A DNA stretch of 64,000 nt from an uncultured Acidobacteriia bacterium. Lineage in GTDB: Bacteria; Acidobacteriota; Terriglobia; Bryobacterales; Bryobacteraceae. Location of the stretch: the NCBI GenBank assembly GCA_903923395.1, contig CAIXXM010000101.1:1-64000 (forward strand), in the 5' to 3' direction. The notes beneath the pieces are model-generated. The model was not told where the DNA came from, ran no database searches, and saw only the letters and a program-made list of their open reading frames with translations. Shown here piece after piece: positions 14,579-23,131 of the stretch. Position 1 is the first letter of the stretch. Each line of letters opens with the position of its first letter. The position numbers and the translations under genes were made by a program.

Positions 14579-15613
14579 ATGGTACTTTTGTTTGTGCTGG
14601 CCGCTGCGGCGATTGCCCAGACTGGCACACCTCCGCAGGCTCCGGTCACGAATCCCGGCGCCAAAGAGATGCTCCGGCTGGAAGCCAGCGCCGAGGCAAT
14701 GGGTTCCACATACTCTTTGATCCTTTACGACGAAGACCGCGACAAGATGGTGCAGGCTGCTGACGACGCCTTTGATGAGGCCCGCAGACTGGATGCGCTG
14801 TTGTCGAACTACAAAGCGGACAGTGAATGGAGCATGGTCAACCGCGAGGCCGCACTGCACCCCGTCGCTGTCTCGGACGAACTCTTCAACGTCATCTCTG
14901 CCTGTGTCCGTTACAGCCGCGAAAGCGATGGCGCGTTCGATATCACCGTGGGTCCTTTGATGAAGGTCTGGGGTTTCTACAAAGGGACCGGACATCTTCC
15001 AAAACCGGCGGAAGTCAAGGCTGCAAAAGCCCAAACCGGCTGGCAGAATATTGTTCTCGATCCGGAAAAGAAGACCGTTTTCTTCAAAAAACAGGGCCTC
15101 AATCTTGATCCTGGCGGGATCGGGAAAGGCTATGCCGTGGACAAGATGGCGGACCTGTTGAAGAAGCGCGGCATCCACTCGGCCCTGGTCGCCGGTTCCG
15201 GCAGCAGCATTTACTGCATCGGCACCCCGCCCGATGAACCAGAGGGCTGGACCGTGGCCATCAAAGACCCCAAGGATGAATTCAAGACCCTGGATGACGT
15301 GCACTTGAAAGATCAGTCCATGTCCACGTCCGGCAGTTACGAAAAGTTTTTTATCGCCGACGGCAAGGTTTACAGCCACATCATGGACCCCAGAACGGGT
15401 TATCCGGCACAGGGAACTTTGTCCGTTTCAATCATTACGCCCAAAACGATTGACTCAGAGGCATGGGCGAAACCATATTTTATAAATGGCCCTGTTTGGG
15501 CCAAGGCTCACAATCCGGAAAACTACCGTATCTATTTTTGTACGGAAAAACCCATTTCTCCGGGTGGGTATACGAAAGATAAGGCGGAACAACAATGCGC
15601 ATGGCTCCAATGA
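14579..15613 (+). CDS. apbE: ApbE-like FAD:protein FMN transferase
   Basis: ApbE enzymes attach FMN covalently to threonine in target flavoproteins outside the membrane. The sequence begins with a hydrophobic signal peptide (MVLLFVLAAAAIAQTG). It carries the family blocks MGSTYSLILYD, the SDGAFDITVGPLMKVWGF segment, DPGGIGKGYAVDKM and the metal-binding HIMDPRTGYP near the C-terminus. The start ATG 14579 sits seven bases after rbfA; longer frames would overlap rbfA. No lipobox cysteine was seen, so it may be periplasmic. It overlaps hemE by 19 bases. The flavoprotein target is not in the window. Confidence 0.88.
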   Translation: MVLLFVLAAAAIAQTGTPPQAPVTNPGAKEMLRLEASAEAMGSTYSLILYDEDRDKMVQAADDAFDEARRLDALLSNYKADSEWSMVNREAALHPVAVSDELFNVISACVRYSRESDGAFDITVGPLMKVWGFYKGTGHLPKPAEVKAAKAQTGWQNIVLDPEKKTVFFKKQGLNLDPGGIGKGYAVDKMADLLKKRGIHSALVAGSGSSIYCIGTPPDEPEGWTVAIKDPKDEFKTLDDVHLKDQSMSTSGSYEKFFIADGKVYSHIMDPRTGYPAQGTLSVSIITPKTIDSEAWAKPYFINGPVWAKAHNPENYRIYFCTEKPISPGGYTKDKAEQQCAWLQ

Positions 15614-16632
15614 CCAGTCGATTTCTAGATGCTTGCAGGCGGCGGCCGACCGATGTCCGGCCCGTTTGGTTCATGCGGCAGGCTGGCCGTTACATGAAGT
15701 CGTACCGTGACATCCGCGCGAAGCATTCCCTGCTCGAAATCTGCAAGCGGCCGGATCTTGCCGCTGCTGTGACATTGCAGCCGGTGGAGGCTCTCGACGT
15801 AGACGCCGCCATTATCTTCGCTGACCTCCTGCTGCCGGTGGAACCGATGGGTCTGAAGCTGGCGTATGTGAATGGCGAGGGTCCGCAGATCGACAACCCC
15901 ATCCGCACCAGTGAGGATGTGGATTCCATCTCGACCTCCAACACTGACGATCTTGGCTACGTCGGGGAAGCCATCCAGCAAACTGTCCGCGCCCTGGCTG
16001 GCCGCGTTCCGGTGATCGGCTTCTGTGCCGCGCCATTTACCCTTGCGAGCTACATGATCGAAGGCGGCGCCTCCCGCAACTTCCTCATGACCAAGCGGAT
16101 GATGTACTCCGATGAGACCCTGTGGCGCCGCTTGATGGGCAAGATTGTGGACGTCCTCGCGCCCTTCGCCATCATGCAGGTCGCGTCCGGAGCCCGTGCT
16201 ATCCAAGTGTTTGACAGCTGGGTGGGCGCACTCGGCGGGGACGACTATGTCCGCTTCGCGCAACCCTATTCGCGCGCGCTGATTGAGCGGATCAAGTCCG
16301 CCGGCGTGCCGGTCATCCACTTTGGCACCGGTGCTTCCGGGTACTTCCGTGAACTCCATGCCGCGGGCGGTGACGTGATGGGCTGCGATTGGCGTATCAA
16401 CATCGATCAAGCCTGGATGGACATCAGCTATCGCGCTGCAATTCAAGGAAATTTGGACCCTGTCGCGCTCTTCGCGCCGCTGCCCGAATTGAAGAACAAG
16501 GTGCATGATCTGCTGCGCCGCACGGGCACACGCCCCGGTCACATCTTCAACCTCGGCCACGGAATTCTGCCGGAAACACCGGTGGATCACGTGAAGGCCG
16601 TCGTGCAGATGGTTCGCGAGTTCCGTCCGTAA
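15595..16632 (+). CDS. hemE: Uroporphyrinogen decarboxylase
   Basis: Converts uroporphyrinogen III to coproporphyrinogen III by removing four carboxyl groups in haem synthesis. The 345 residues carry the two family signatures, RPVWFMRQAGRYMKSYR near residue 22 and GFCAAPFTLASYMIEGGAS near residue 142, on a TIM-barrel frame. The ATG at 15595 follows a GGCGGA ribosome-binding site inside the end of the apbE-like gene. Starts at 15601 or 15610 are possible. A protoporphyrinogen oxidase-like gene follows, so two later haem steps are adjacent; hemN or hemH is not seen here. Confidence 0.97.
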   Translation: MRMAPMTSRFLDACRRRPTDVRPVWFMRQAGRYMKSYRDIRAKHSLLEICKRPDLAAAVTLQPVEALDVDAAIIFADLLLPVEPMGLKLAYVNGEGPQIDNPIRTSEDVDSISTSNTDDLGYVGEAIQQTVRALAGRVPVIGFCAAPFTLASYMIEGGASRNFLMTKRMMYSDETLWRRLMGKIVDVLAPFAIMQVASGARAIQVFDSWVGALGGDDYVRFAQPYSRALIERIKSAGVPVIHFGTGASGYFRELHAAGGDVMGCDWRINIDQAWMDISYRAAIQGNLDPVALFAPLPELKNKVHDLLRRTGTRPGHIFNLGHGILPETPVDHVKAVVQMVREFRP

Positions 16633-16672
16633 ATCAGGTGCGGCGCTACCCTTAGAGATAGGAGATAGCGCT

Positions 16673-17992
16673 ATGCGCATCGGCATCATTGGCGGTGGTA
16701 TTACCGGACTTTCCTGTGCTTATTATTTGGGCAGGGCAGGGATCGAGGCCACCGTCTTCGACCCCACGCCCGGCGGTACCATCGGCACCGTTTATCACGA
16801 AGGGTGTGTGCTCGAAAACGGCCCGGAAAGCTGGCTCGCCGCCAAACCCTGGGCTGAGCAACTCATCAAGGAAGTCGGCATGGGCGACGAACTCACCAGT
16901 TCGAATGACGCCAACCGCCGCACTTATGTTCTCCGCCACGGCCGTTTCGTGACTTTGCCTGAGGGACTGCAGTTGGTTGTCCCCACGAAAGTCCTGCCGA
17001 TTGCTGCGACCACGCTGTTCACCTGGGGCACCAAGATCCGCATGGGACTGGAGATCCTGCGCAGTCCAAAGGCCCTGCCGGACCGCAGCGTCAGCGATTT
17101 TGTCCGTGACCATTTTGGCGATGAAGCGGTGGAGTATCTCGCGGAACCTCTGCTCGCAGGCGTCTACGGCGGCTCGCCCGATGAGCTGAGCGCGGCCAGC
17201 GTGCTGCCCAAATTTGTGGAATACGAGCAGAAGTATGGCAGCGTCGTCGTGGGTGCGCTGCGGACCAAGATCCCCAAGCCCGCTGGCGGCCGCGGCATCT
17301 TCCTCACCCTGAAGCGGGGCATGGGTTCGCTGGTGGAGGAGTTGAAAACCCGCGTCAACGTGCTGCCTCTTCGTGTGGACGGCCTGGCAAAGGGCGAATC
17401 CGGCTGGGGCCTGCGTGCGGAGGGCGAATGGCATCCCTTCGATCAAGTAGTGGTGGCCTGTGGCGCAAACCACGCTGCGGGACTGGTGGGACCCCATGAC
17501 CAGCGCCTTGGCGAACTGTTGGGCATGATTCCGCATTCGAGCAGTGAGATCTGGACGCTTGGCTTCCGCAAGGAAGATGTGAAGCGACCCCTCGATGCTT
17601 TCGGTTTTCTGGTCCCCCGCAAAGAACGTGGCGTCATCATGTCCTGCACGTGGCTGAATACGAAGTGGGCGGGACGCGTGCCGGATGACAAAGTCGTCTT
17701 ACGCTGCTTCTCCACGCACCAGGGCGTGACACGTGAGGCTGTGCTGCAGGAACTGGGACGCCTCATGGGGATTTCGGCGGAGCCTGTGTTTGCCCTGCAC
17801 CAGCGCTGGAACAATGCGATGCCGCAGTACACCGTGGGCCACGCACGCCGGGCGGAAGAGATTCAGGAGCGCTTCGATGCCATTCCCGGATTGCACTTCG
17901 CCGGCAATGCGCTCAACGGGGTCGGAATCCCGGATTGCATCAAGTCCGCACGGCAAGCTGCTGGCGGCGTGGTGGAGAGCATCGGTACCTAA
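16673..17992 (+). CDS. hemY: Protoporphyrinogen oxidase (HemY/PPO type)
   Basis: FAD-dependent oxidase of the penultimate haem step. The N-terminus has the dinucleotide-binding GGGITGLSCAYYL motif, followed by the ENGPESWLA segment typical of PPO and the DRSVSDFVRDHFGDEAVEYL block. The C-terminal FAD motif reads GLHFAGNALNGVGIPDC. The length of 439 residues is normal for the oxygen-dependent PPO family. AGGAGA lies 8 bases before the ATG. A TACCCT -10-like sequence just upstream (16647-16652) may give it its own promoter, although it follows hemE by only 40 bases. Confidence 0.92.
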   Translation: MRIGIIGGGITGLSCAYYLGRAGIEATVFDPTPGGTIGTVYHEGCVLENGPESWLAAKPWAEQLIKEVGMGDELTSSNDANRRTYVLRHGRFVTLPEGLQLVVPTKVLPIAATTLFTWGTKIRMGLEILRSPKALPDRSVSDFVRDHFGDEAVEYLAEPLLAGVYGGSPDELSAASVLPKFVEYEQKYGSVVVGALRTKIPKPAGGRGIFLTLKRGMGSLVEELKTRVNVLPLRVDGLAKGESGWGLRAEGEWHPFDQVVVACGANHAAGLVGPHDQRLGELLGMIPHSSSEIWTLGFRKEDVKRPLDAFGFLVPRKERGVIMSCTWLNTKWAGRVPDDKVVLRCFSTHQGVTREAVLQELGRLMGISAEPVFALHQRWNNAMPQYTVGHARRAEEIQERFDAIPGLHFAGNALNGVGIPDCIKSARQAAGGVVESIGT

Positions 17993-18005
17993 GCGGATTG
18001 GCCGG

Positions 18006-19190
18006 TCACCAGTTGGCCTTTGTGCCATCCGGAAATTCCATCAGTTCATCGCGCCACCTGGTGCCCTCGGCTGCGCCTTTCAGGACTTCATTCCAGTCCA
18101 GCCGGATGCCCAGCCCCGGCAGTTCTGTCAACGGCAGATGTCCCGTGTCATCGGTCTCGAACCGTGGCCAATCCCGTTCTTCGATGTACCGCAACCAGGG
18201 ATCCATCCTGCCCGTGGCCGCAAATGCGTTGTAGTGGATTCCCTTCGACCACTCCAAAATCCAGCCCGCGCGTGATTGCGCCACGACCTGCATTGAAGCC
18301 ATGAACATCACGGGTGACAGCGGGCAGTGGGGTGCGAATGCGAGTCCGCTGGCCTCCGCCATCGCAGCGACTTCTGCGGTATTCATCACGCCACCGATGT
18401 GCACCAAATCCGGTTGCAGGATGTGCGCCCCTTTGGCCGCTACCACGTCGGCAAATTGCGAAACGATATGCATTCTCTCGCCGGTGGCAAGGGGGATGTG
18501 GGTGGTGGCTGCTATCTCGGGGAGCCAGCGGTTGTAATCTGGACGCACCGGTTCTTCATAGAACAGCGGTGAACAGAATTCCAGTTCCTTCGCGAGCCGC
18601 CGCGCCATCGGGACATTGCAGCGACCATGGAAATCGAACGCGATTTCAACCTCCGGCCCGACGGCATCCCGCACTGCGCGCGCCCTCGCCACCGCCGCTC
18701 GGATGCCACCGTAAGTATCGATAGCGGCGAGCGGTGGACAGGCGTTCATTTTGACCGCGCGCGTTCCCTGCGAAACCACCGCTGCCGCTTCCTCCGCGGC
18801 GGAGGCAGGATCGTTGTTGTTCCCTCCGGCGAAGCGGTAGACCTTCACTTTGTTGCGCACTGGTCCGCCGAGCAGACGGTGCACGGGCTGCTCCAAGGCC
18901 TTCCCGAGCACATCCCACAGCGCCATCTCAATTCCCGCCAGAGCGGACATGTAATGCGGGCCGCCATGATAGAAGTTCTGGTCATATATGCCGCGAACGA
19001 GGCGCTTCAGGTCCCGCGCATCTTTGCCGGTGAAGTGCTCCGCCAGTTCATGGACCAACGCTTCGGTGGAGGTGAGTTGCCCTTCGAGTCCAAACTCGCC
19101 GAAGCCGGTCAGGCCTCCGGAGACATGGATACGCAGCAGGCCCCAGCGCGGGGGCACTTGCACGGTTTCGATTCGTTCGATGCGGAGCAT
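18006..19190 (-). CDS. Enolase-superfamily dehydratase (galactonate dehydratase-like)
   Basis: A 394-residue member of the mandelate racemase/muconate-lactonizing enzyme group. The features visible are the N-terminal capping domain (LGGPVRNKVKVYRFAGG ends the first part), KMNACPP with the catalytic lysine region, metal ligand Asp in AFDFHGRCN, Glu in LFYEEPVRPD and in LATGERMH, and a catalytic His in FAPHCPLSPV. The DFHGR and HCPL motifs match D-galactonate dehydratase (DgoD-like) best, but acid-sugar dehydratases differ in substrate, so it is not named. It stands alone, convergent with hemY; the substrate is probably a sugar acid from plant polymers. Confidence 0.85.
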   Translation of the reverse strand: MLRIERIETVQVPPRWGLLRIHVSGGLTGFGEFGLEGQLTSTEALVHELAEHFTGKDARDLKRLVRGIYDQNFYHGGPHYMSALAGIEMALWDVLGKALEQPVHRLLGGPVRNKVKVYRFAGGNNNDPASAAEEAAAVVSQGTRAVKMNACPPLAAIDTYGGIRAAVARARAVRDAVGPEVEIAFDFHGRCNVPMARRLAKELEFCSPLFYEEPVRPDYNRWLPEIAATTHIPLATGERMHIVSQFADVVAAKGAHILQPDLVHIGGVMNTAEVAAMAEASGLAFAPHCPLSPVMFMASMQVVAQSRAGWILEWSKGIHYNAFAATGRMDPWLRYIEERDWPRFETDDTGHLPLTELPGLGIRLDWNEVLKGAAEGTRWRDELMEFPDGTKANW

Positions 19191-19355
19191 TGATGGTCAG
19201 TTTACAGCGGGGTGAGGTTTGGGTTCACTTCGACCGGCACTGCAAGTCACGAAGTTGGACGGGCTTATCCGCTGCGAAAGTTCGTGCGCCATGCTGGCGC
19301 GCGTTTTCCGGGTACAGAAGCACGCACGTCAAAATGACGTGCGAACAAGCCCTCA
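19191..19355. other. Spacer with a short perfect hairpin
   Basis: No gene is seen. CGCACGTC at 19323-19330 pairs with GACGTGCG at 19336-19343 around the loop AAAAT. It lies just beyond the end of the minus-strand remnant pair and could be its old terminator, but no T-run follows. Confidence 0.35.
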
Positions 19356-19526
19356 TTAAAGCGGGATTCCACAACGGTCGATGTGTTCCCGCAATTCACT
19401 GGATTCAATCCGATCCCGGCTGAGATCTTCCAGCGCCGGGCCGGAGAGTACTGCGCCCTCCACCCCGGAGAACGTCGACAAAACGCGCCGGATGGATTCG
19501 CGCTGTTGGTCGCCGAGTCCGGTCAT
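19356..19526 (-). pseudogene. Nucleotidyltransferase (MNT-type) remnant lacking its core
   Basis: A 56-codon frame reading as the two ends of a minimal nucleotidyltransferase (HI0073/MNT family) joined together. The N-terminal helix (DQQRESIRRVLSTFSGVEGA) runs directly into SGPALEDL and the typical C-terminus SSELREHIDRCGIPL. The catalytic middle, the GSRAxG and SDIDL motifs that bind metal and nucleotide, is absent, so the protein cannot be an active transferase. Normal family length is near 100 residues. It overlaps the upstream HEPN-like remnant by an ATGA, as intact pairs do. Family assignment is from motif memory; a profile search would settle it. Confidence 0.6.
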
Positions 19527-19751
19527 GCGCGTTGCCGCAAGGTGTGAATCAGGTCGCCGATCATTGGTGCGTAGGTTTGTTTGTCATACGTGTGGCTGAG
19601 ACGGTTGCGGCTCTCGGGTGAACTCAAAGGTCTGGACGAGCCCGGCAAGTTCGAGATCGGAGTAGCTGTCGCGGGAGCAGGCATTTTGAAGACGCGCCCA
19701 GGCACTCTCCAAGTTGGAGAAGCGCTGCTTCCATCGAATTTCGGTGCTCAT
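19523..19751 (-). pseudogene. HI0074/HEPN-type nucleotidyltransferase partner, frameshifted remnant
   Basis: The frame from ATG 19751 reads STEIRWKQRFSNLESAWARL and onward to the LAGLVQTFEFTRE segment, then goes off frame and stops at 19584. In another frame the text resumes with the family C-terminus RNRLSHTYDKQTYAPMIGDL and ends LRQRA at 19523. The usual stretch between FEF and RN(L)(T)SHTYD, about 45-50 residues, is missing. This is an internal, frame-shifting deletion in a substrate-binding/HEPN partner of MNT nucleotidyltransferases. Such pairs act as toxin-antitoxin modules in which the transferase modifies the HEPN toxin. Confidence 0.65.
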
Positions 19752-19767
19752 ACTCAGCTCTGTGGCC

Positions 19768-20925
19768 TCAGTACCGGTTCAGATCCGCCACCAACCCCGC
19801 CAAGCCCTTCTTCGTGTACAACTCGCCCAGGCGTTGCTCTTCAGGCGATGGTGTCATGCTGCGCAGCATCGGGCTGGCATTCAGTTCCGCCCGTGAGGGT
19901 ACCCACACACTGCCGTTTGCGAACTCCACTTGCTGCACAAAGCCTGTCATCCCCTGGATCTCCACGGGCTTGCCAGACCTTGAGAACTTCAGCGCCTTGT
20001 CCTGCAGCAATGTGGCCTTCTGTCCGGAGCCAATCAGCAGTGCATTCTCTGACGCAGGCACGGACCCAGCCGGAATCACGCGGCCATCTTTGTCCTTCAC
20101 CAGCCACCCGATCTCGACATAGCGCACCGTCTGTTTCGACTTGTTCAGCACTTCAATTTGCGGTGACCGCGCTTCATTGCCTGTCACATCAGCCCATCCG
20201 CGCACAGGTTCCACCGGTGCCCCGGGCATGCTCAGGAAGGCGAACTGCAGCATCTTATCGGGAACCGTGGCTGCCTGCCCTGTTACGGACCGGCCATTCC
20301 GGGCCAGGGCGACATCCATCTGCGGACGGTCACTCATGCGGCCAATGCTCGCGATCATCTCGTCCCGCAGTCCAGCTTCGCCCCTGGCCTGCAGAATCTG
20401 CTTCAAATACTTCCGGTCGCGCTGCGCTTCCACTTCCCAAAAGGTCAGCATGCGCTTGGAATTCAACTTGTTCGGACCCACAAAGCACAGATCTTCGAAC
20501 AGAATGCCATCGAGCGAGACGTGCACCAGCGGCCCGCTGGCCGTCTGCAGAGGACGCACCAGACGCAGATCCACCGGCACCGTGAACGTCTGCCCCGGCA
20601 GAATATCCAAACTCGGCTTCGCCACGGAACCCTTGCCACCCGGCGCGACTTCCTGTGCCGTGATCAGCATCATGACCCCGCGAACCCGTTTCATGCCGCT
20701 GTTCTTCAGCGTGACCGACATGTGGAGGTCAATCACCATCGCTCCGCCGCGTGCGGTTGCGCGGCTCTCTCCCATGCTGGTGGAGAGCAGCGTCAGCGGG
20801 GAATCCGAAGGCAGATCGAATTTGATCGAACTCTGAGGGTCAAGCGCGGTCTCCTGCGCCTGCAACCCGCAGGCCACCGCGAGCAGCGCCAAAACCGGAA
20901 GTGACTTACTGTTCCAGATAGACAT
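19768..20925 (-). CDS. Secreted protein of the sigma-factor operon, unknown function
   Basis: A 385-residue protein with a Sec signal peptide (MSIWNSKSLPVLALLAVACGLQA), predicted to act outside the cytoplasm. I recognise no catalytic motif. The body looks beta-rich, with repeated phrases about non-covalent strands such as VIDLHMSVTLKNSGMKRVRG, possibly Ig-like folds. It starts 20 bases inside the end of the anti-sigma gene, so it belongs to the same three-gene operon. It may be the regulon's effector or a sensor that modulates the anti-sigma factor. No metal or haem motif is seen. Confidence 0.75.
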   Translation of the reverse strand: MSIWNSKSLPVLALLAVACGLQAQETALDPQSSIKFDLPSDSPLTLLSTSMGESRATARGGAMVIDLHMSVTLKNSGMKRVRGVMMLITAQEVAPGGKGSVAKPSLDILPGQTFTVPVDLRLVRPLQTASGPLVHVSLDGILFEDLCFVGPNKLNSKRMLTFWEVEAQRDRKYLKQILQARGEAGLRDEMIASIGRMSDRPQMDVALARNGRSVTGQAATVPDKMLQFAFLSMPGAPVEPVRGWADVTGNEARSPQIEVLNKSKQTVRYVEIGWLVKDKDGRVIPAGSVPASENALLIGSGQKATLLQDKALKFSRSGKPVEIQGMTGFVQQVEFANGSVWVPSRAELNASPMLRSMTPSPEEQRLGELYTKKGLAGLVADLNRY

Positions 20926-21466
20926 TGTTGATGGTCACCGAACCCGTCTCACTGTCCACATACCGCGCTTGGATTTCTCCCTGCGCGCCCACGGTCTGAT
21001 TGGCATGCTGGCCGCCCCGCTGGAGCAGCACCATGCTGTTGTCCCCGGCACGGAGCTCCAGCCCTGGAGTTGTGGAGGCCAGCACAGGCCCGCTGTGCGA
21101 AGGCATCATCACGCCACGTTCATACTTCAGGAAAAGCCCTGTACCCGCCAGCAGGCACAGGCTGGCCGCCGCGAAGATCAACTGCGGTGTTCTTCTGCGC
21201 GTCACGGCAGGCGTTGCGATACAAGCTCCCGCTTCCAGCCCGAGATGGATATTCGCCGTCATCTCGCGCGAGAGTGCCGCCCAATTGAGCCCGTCGATCT
21301 CCGGTTCCTGCGCGGCGAGTTCCCGGCGTATCAAGCGGTACGCCTCCACATCCAGCCGGCAGGCATCGCACTTCGCCAGGTGCCTGGAGACCCGGAAGCG
21401 CTCAAAGAACCCAAGATCCCCGCCTGAGTACAGTGCGAGATCGGCCTCGCTCATATGCTGTTTCAT
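20906..21466 (-). CDS. Anti-sigma factor, zinc-finger type
   Basis: A 186-residue membrane anti-sigma factor. The cytoplasmic N-terminus has the HxxxCxxC motif (HLAKCDACRLDVEAY), the zinc-binding anti-sigma domain. One membrane helix follows (LIFAAASLCLLAGTGLFL, about residues 95-112), then a periplasmic part of about 70 residues. The start ATG 21466 overlaps the sigma gene stop by ATGA; a longer frame upstream would overlap the sigma gene and is rejected. It should sequester the ECF sigma factor encoded just before it until an envelope signal releases it. Confidence 0.85.
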   Translation of the reverse strand: MKQHMSEADLALYSGGDLGFFERFRVSRHLAKCDACRLDVEAYRLIRRELAAQEPEIDGLNWAALSREMTANIHLGLEAGACIATPAVTRRRTPQLIFAAASLCLLAGTGLFLKYERGVMMPSHSGPVLASTTPGLELRAGDNSMVLLQRGGQHANQTVGAQGEIQARYVDSETGSVTINNVYLEQ

Positions 21467-21993
21467 CCCGCCCTCCTGTCCAGGAACTTCCGGAATTTGG
21501 TGCGCGCATTCGCGATGTGGGAGCGCACGGTGGCTTTCGAACAACCCAGGTGCGCGGCGACGTCTTCCGCAGGCAGGTCTTCAATGTCCCGCAACACCAG
21601 CGCCATCCGTTCCCTGGGCGTTAAGCGCTCCAGCCCATCTTCGAGCCAGGTGCGCTTCTCATCCCGCAAGAGAATTTCTTCCGGTGTTTCCGAGTGGCTG
21701 TCCGGCGCATGGCTGATTTCGCAAAACGCCACACGGCCGTTGCGGCGCATGAAGTCCAAGGCGGTGTTGGTGGCAATGCGCGAAAGCCAGTGCGCTGCCT
21801 TCATGCCATCCTTGAGCTGATCCTGCCGCTGCAGAGCCTTGATGAAGGTTTCCTGCGTTAGATCCTGCGCGTCATGCACGTTTCGGACGATCCGGTAGAT
21901 CTGCAGGAAGATGCGGCGCAGGTTTTCTTCGACGAATTGATCCTGCGTCGGTTCACTCACCGCGGAAATCGGGCTGGGTCCGTCTTCGGTCAT
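21463..21993 (-). CDS. ECF-type RNA polymerase sigma factor
   Basis: An extracytoplasmic-function sigma-70 factor. Region 2 is visible as LRRIFLQIYRIVRNVHDAQD, running into LTQETFIKALQ and IATNTALDFMRRN. Region 4 is the helix-turn-helix LTPRERMALVLRDIEDLPAE followed by DVAAHLGCSKATVRSHIANA. ATG 21993 gives 176 residues; ATG 22020 and a TTG at 22059 are upstream alternatives with no better ribosome-binding site. A TATACT (minus strand, 22084-22079) may be its -10. ECF operons of this layout (sigma, anti-sigma, secreted protein) usually answer envelope stress and autoregulate; the target promoters are not known. Confidence 0.9.
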   Translation of the reverse strand: MTEDGPSPISAVSEPTQDQFVEENLRRIFLQIYRIVRNVHDAQDLTQETFIKALQRQDQLKDGMKAAHWLSRIATNTALDFMRRNGRVAFCEISHAPDSHSETPEEILLRDEKRTWLEDGLERLTPRERMALVLRDIEDLPAEDVAAHLGCSKATVRSHIANARTKFRKFLDRRAG

Positions 21994-22130
21994 CGCAGCT
22001 CTGGACGCGAAAGCAAGCATCTTCAACAGGTATGACGCCGCCACGGTTGAAGCGTGCAAAAGAATCGCGCTGACCTCAGTATAGATTCAAAATGGCGAAT
22101 CCATGCCCGTCTTGCTTGATCGTGCTCCGG

Positions 22131-22469
22131 CTACTCGGCCCAGACTGCCAGTTCGTTGCCGTTCGGATCAGTGAAGTGGAAGCGCCGTCCGCCGGGGAAC
22201 TCGAAGACAGGCTTTACGATGACTCCTCCGGCAGCTGCAACCGCCGCTTCTGACGCCGCAAGGTCAGTCGAAAAGATCACGATCAGCGTCCCCGCCGCCG
22301 GAGCCTTCAAATCTGTCGTGAACCCGCCGGCAATACGGCCATCTTCAAAGCTGGTGTAGTCGGGGCCATAGTCCGTGAACTTCCAGCCAAACACGCCGGA
22401 ATAGAACGCTTTGGTGGCTTCGATATCCGCGGCCGGGAACTCGATGTAGTCGATGCGGTGGTGATTCAT
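22131..22469 (-). CDS. VOC-fold glyoxalase/bleomycin-resistance-type protein
   Basis: A 112-residue protein of the vicinal-oxygen-chelate fold: IDYIEFPAADIEATKAFYSG starts the first module and the second ends FHFTDPNGNELAVWAE, a typical VOC close. Metal ligands cannot be assigned with confidence, so the reaction is unknown; many such proteins are enzymes or binding proteins. Its start overlaps the AraC-like gene's stop by ATGA, so the two are one operon. The real function is probably tied to the neighbouring regulator. Confidence 0.85.
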   Translation of the reverse strand: MNHHRIDYIEFPAADIEATKAFYSGVFGWKFTDYGPDYTSFEDGRIAGGFTTDLKAPAAGTLIVIFSTDLAASEAAVAAAGGVIVKPVFEFPGGRRFHFTDPNGNELAVWAE

Positions 22470-23131
22470 GTTCCTGAGTGTAGTGCGGTCCGGGGTTGCA
22501 GCGATTGGAAAAATCGGCCAGGGGTGAGTCCGCTGAACTCTTTACATTCCGCGATCCAGTGGGATTGGTCGTAATACCCGGCATGGAGCGCGAAGGCCGC
22601 CCAGTCGCCCGGCACCTTCCCGTGCAGCAGTTCGGTGGCGCGGCGGAAGCGGAGAATTCTTTCCAGTTGCTTGGGGGAAATCTCGGTCCGGTCTTTGCAT
22701 ACGCGGCGGCGGTGTCTTTCACTGAAGCTGTGCATCGGGGCGAGTTCTTTCGGTTGCAGCAGAGTTTCGAAGGCAGTGGCCCGGGCTTCTGCGGTTCCGG
22801 CCAAGGCAAAGGATTCGAAGAGACGGTCGTTGCGCAGTGGCTCGATCACATCGGCTAGTTCTGGAGCTTCCGGCAGAAAAGCAACGGCGGCACCGGGGCG
22901 GAAGCGGACGCCGAAATAAGAGGTCCCGGCGGGAGTCAACGTCTCCCTGGCCGTAGTCATCAAGCCCACCACCATGAGCTCCGCCGCCTGACCGTGGTCA
23001 CAACGAAAGAGAATATCGACGCAGCCATCCGGCAGAATCAGCTGGCTGGCGGGCGCATTTGCAGCCTCACGCGTCCAGTAGCACTCCACCAAGCCGGCGA
23101 ACTGCGGTGAAGGCAATAATTCCCGGTACAT
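22466..23131 (-). CDS. AraC-family transcription regulator
   Basis: A 221-residue regulator. The N-terminal half begins YRELLPSPQFAGLVECYWTR and includes LPDGCVDILFRC, a cupin-like sensor segment seen in AraC proteins with a DUF6597-type N-terminus. The C-terminal half has two helix-turn-helix units, ending DWAAFALHAGYYDQSHWIAE and GLTPGRFF. Its ATG shares one base with the stop of the isomerase gene upstream (TAATG), and its stop overlaps the VOC gene start (ATGA). The ligand is unknown. It probably controls its own operon and possibly the sugar isomerase gene. Confidence 0.88.
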   Translation of the reverse strand: MYRELLPSPQFAGLVECYWTREAANAPASQLILPDGCVDILFRCDHGQAAELMVVGLMTTARETLTPAGTSYFGVRFRPGAAVAFLPEAPELADVIEPLRNDRLFESFALAGTAEARATAFETLLQPKELAPMHSFSERHRRRVCKDRTEISPKQLERILRFRRATELLHGKVPGDWAAFALHAGYYDQSHWIAECKEFSGLTPGRFFQSLQPRTALHSGT

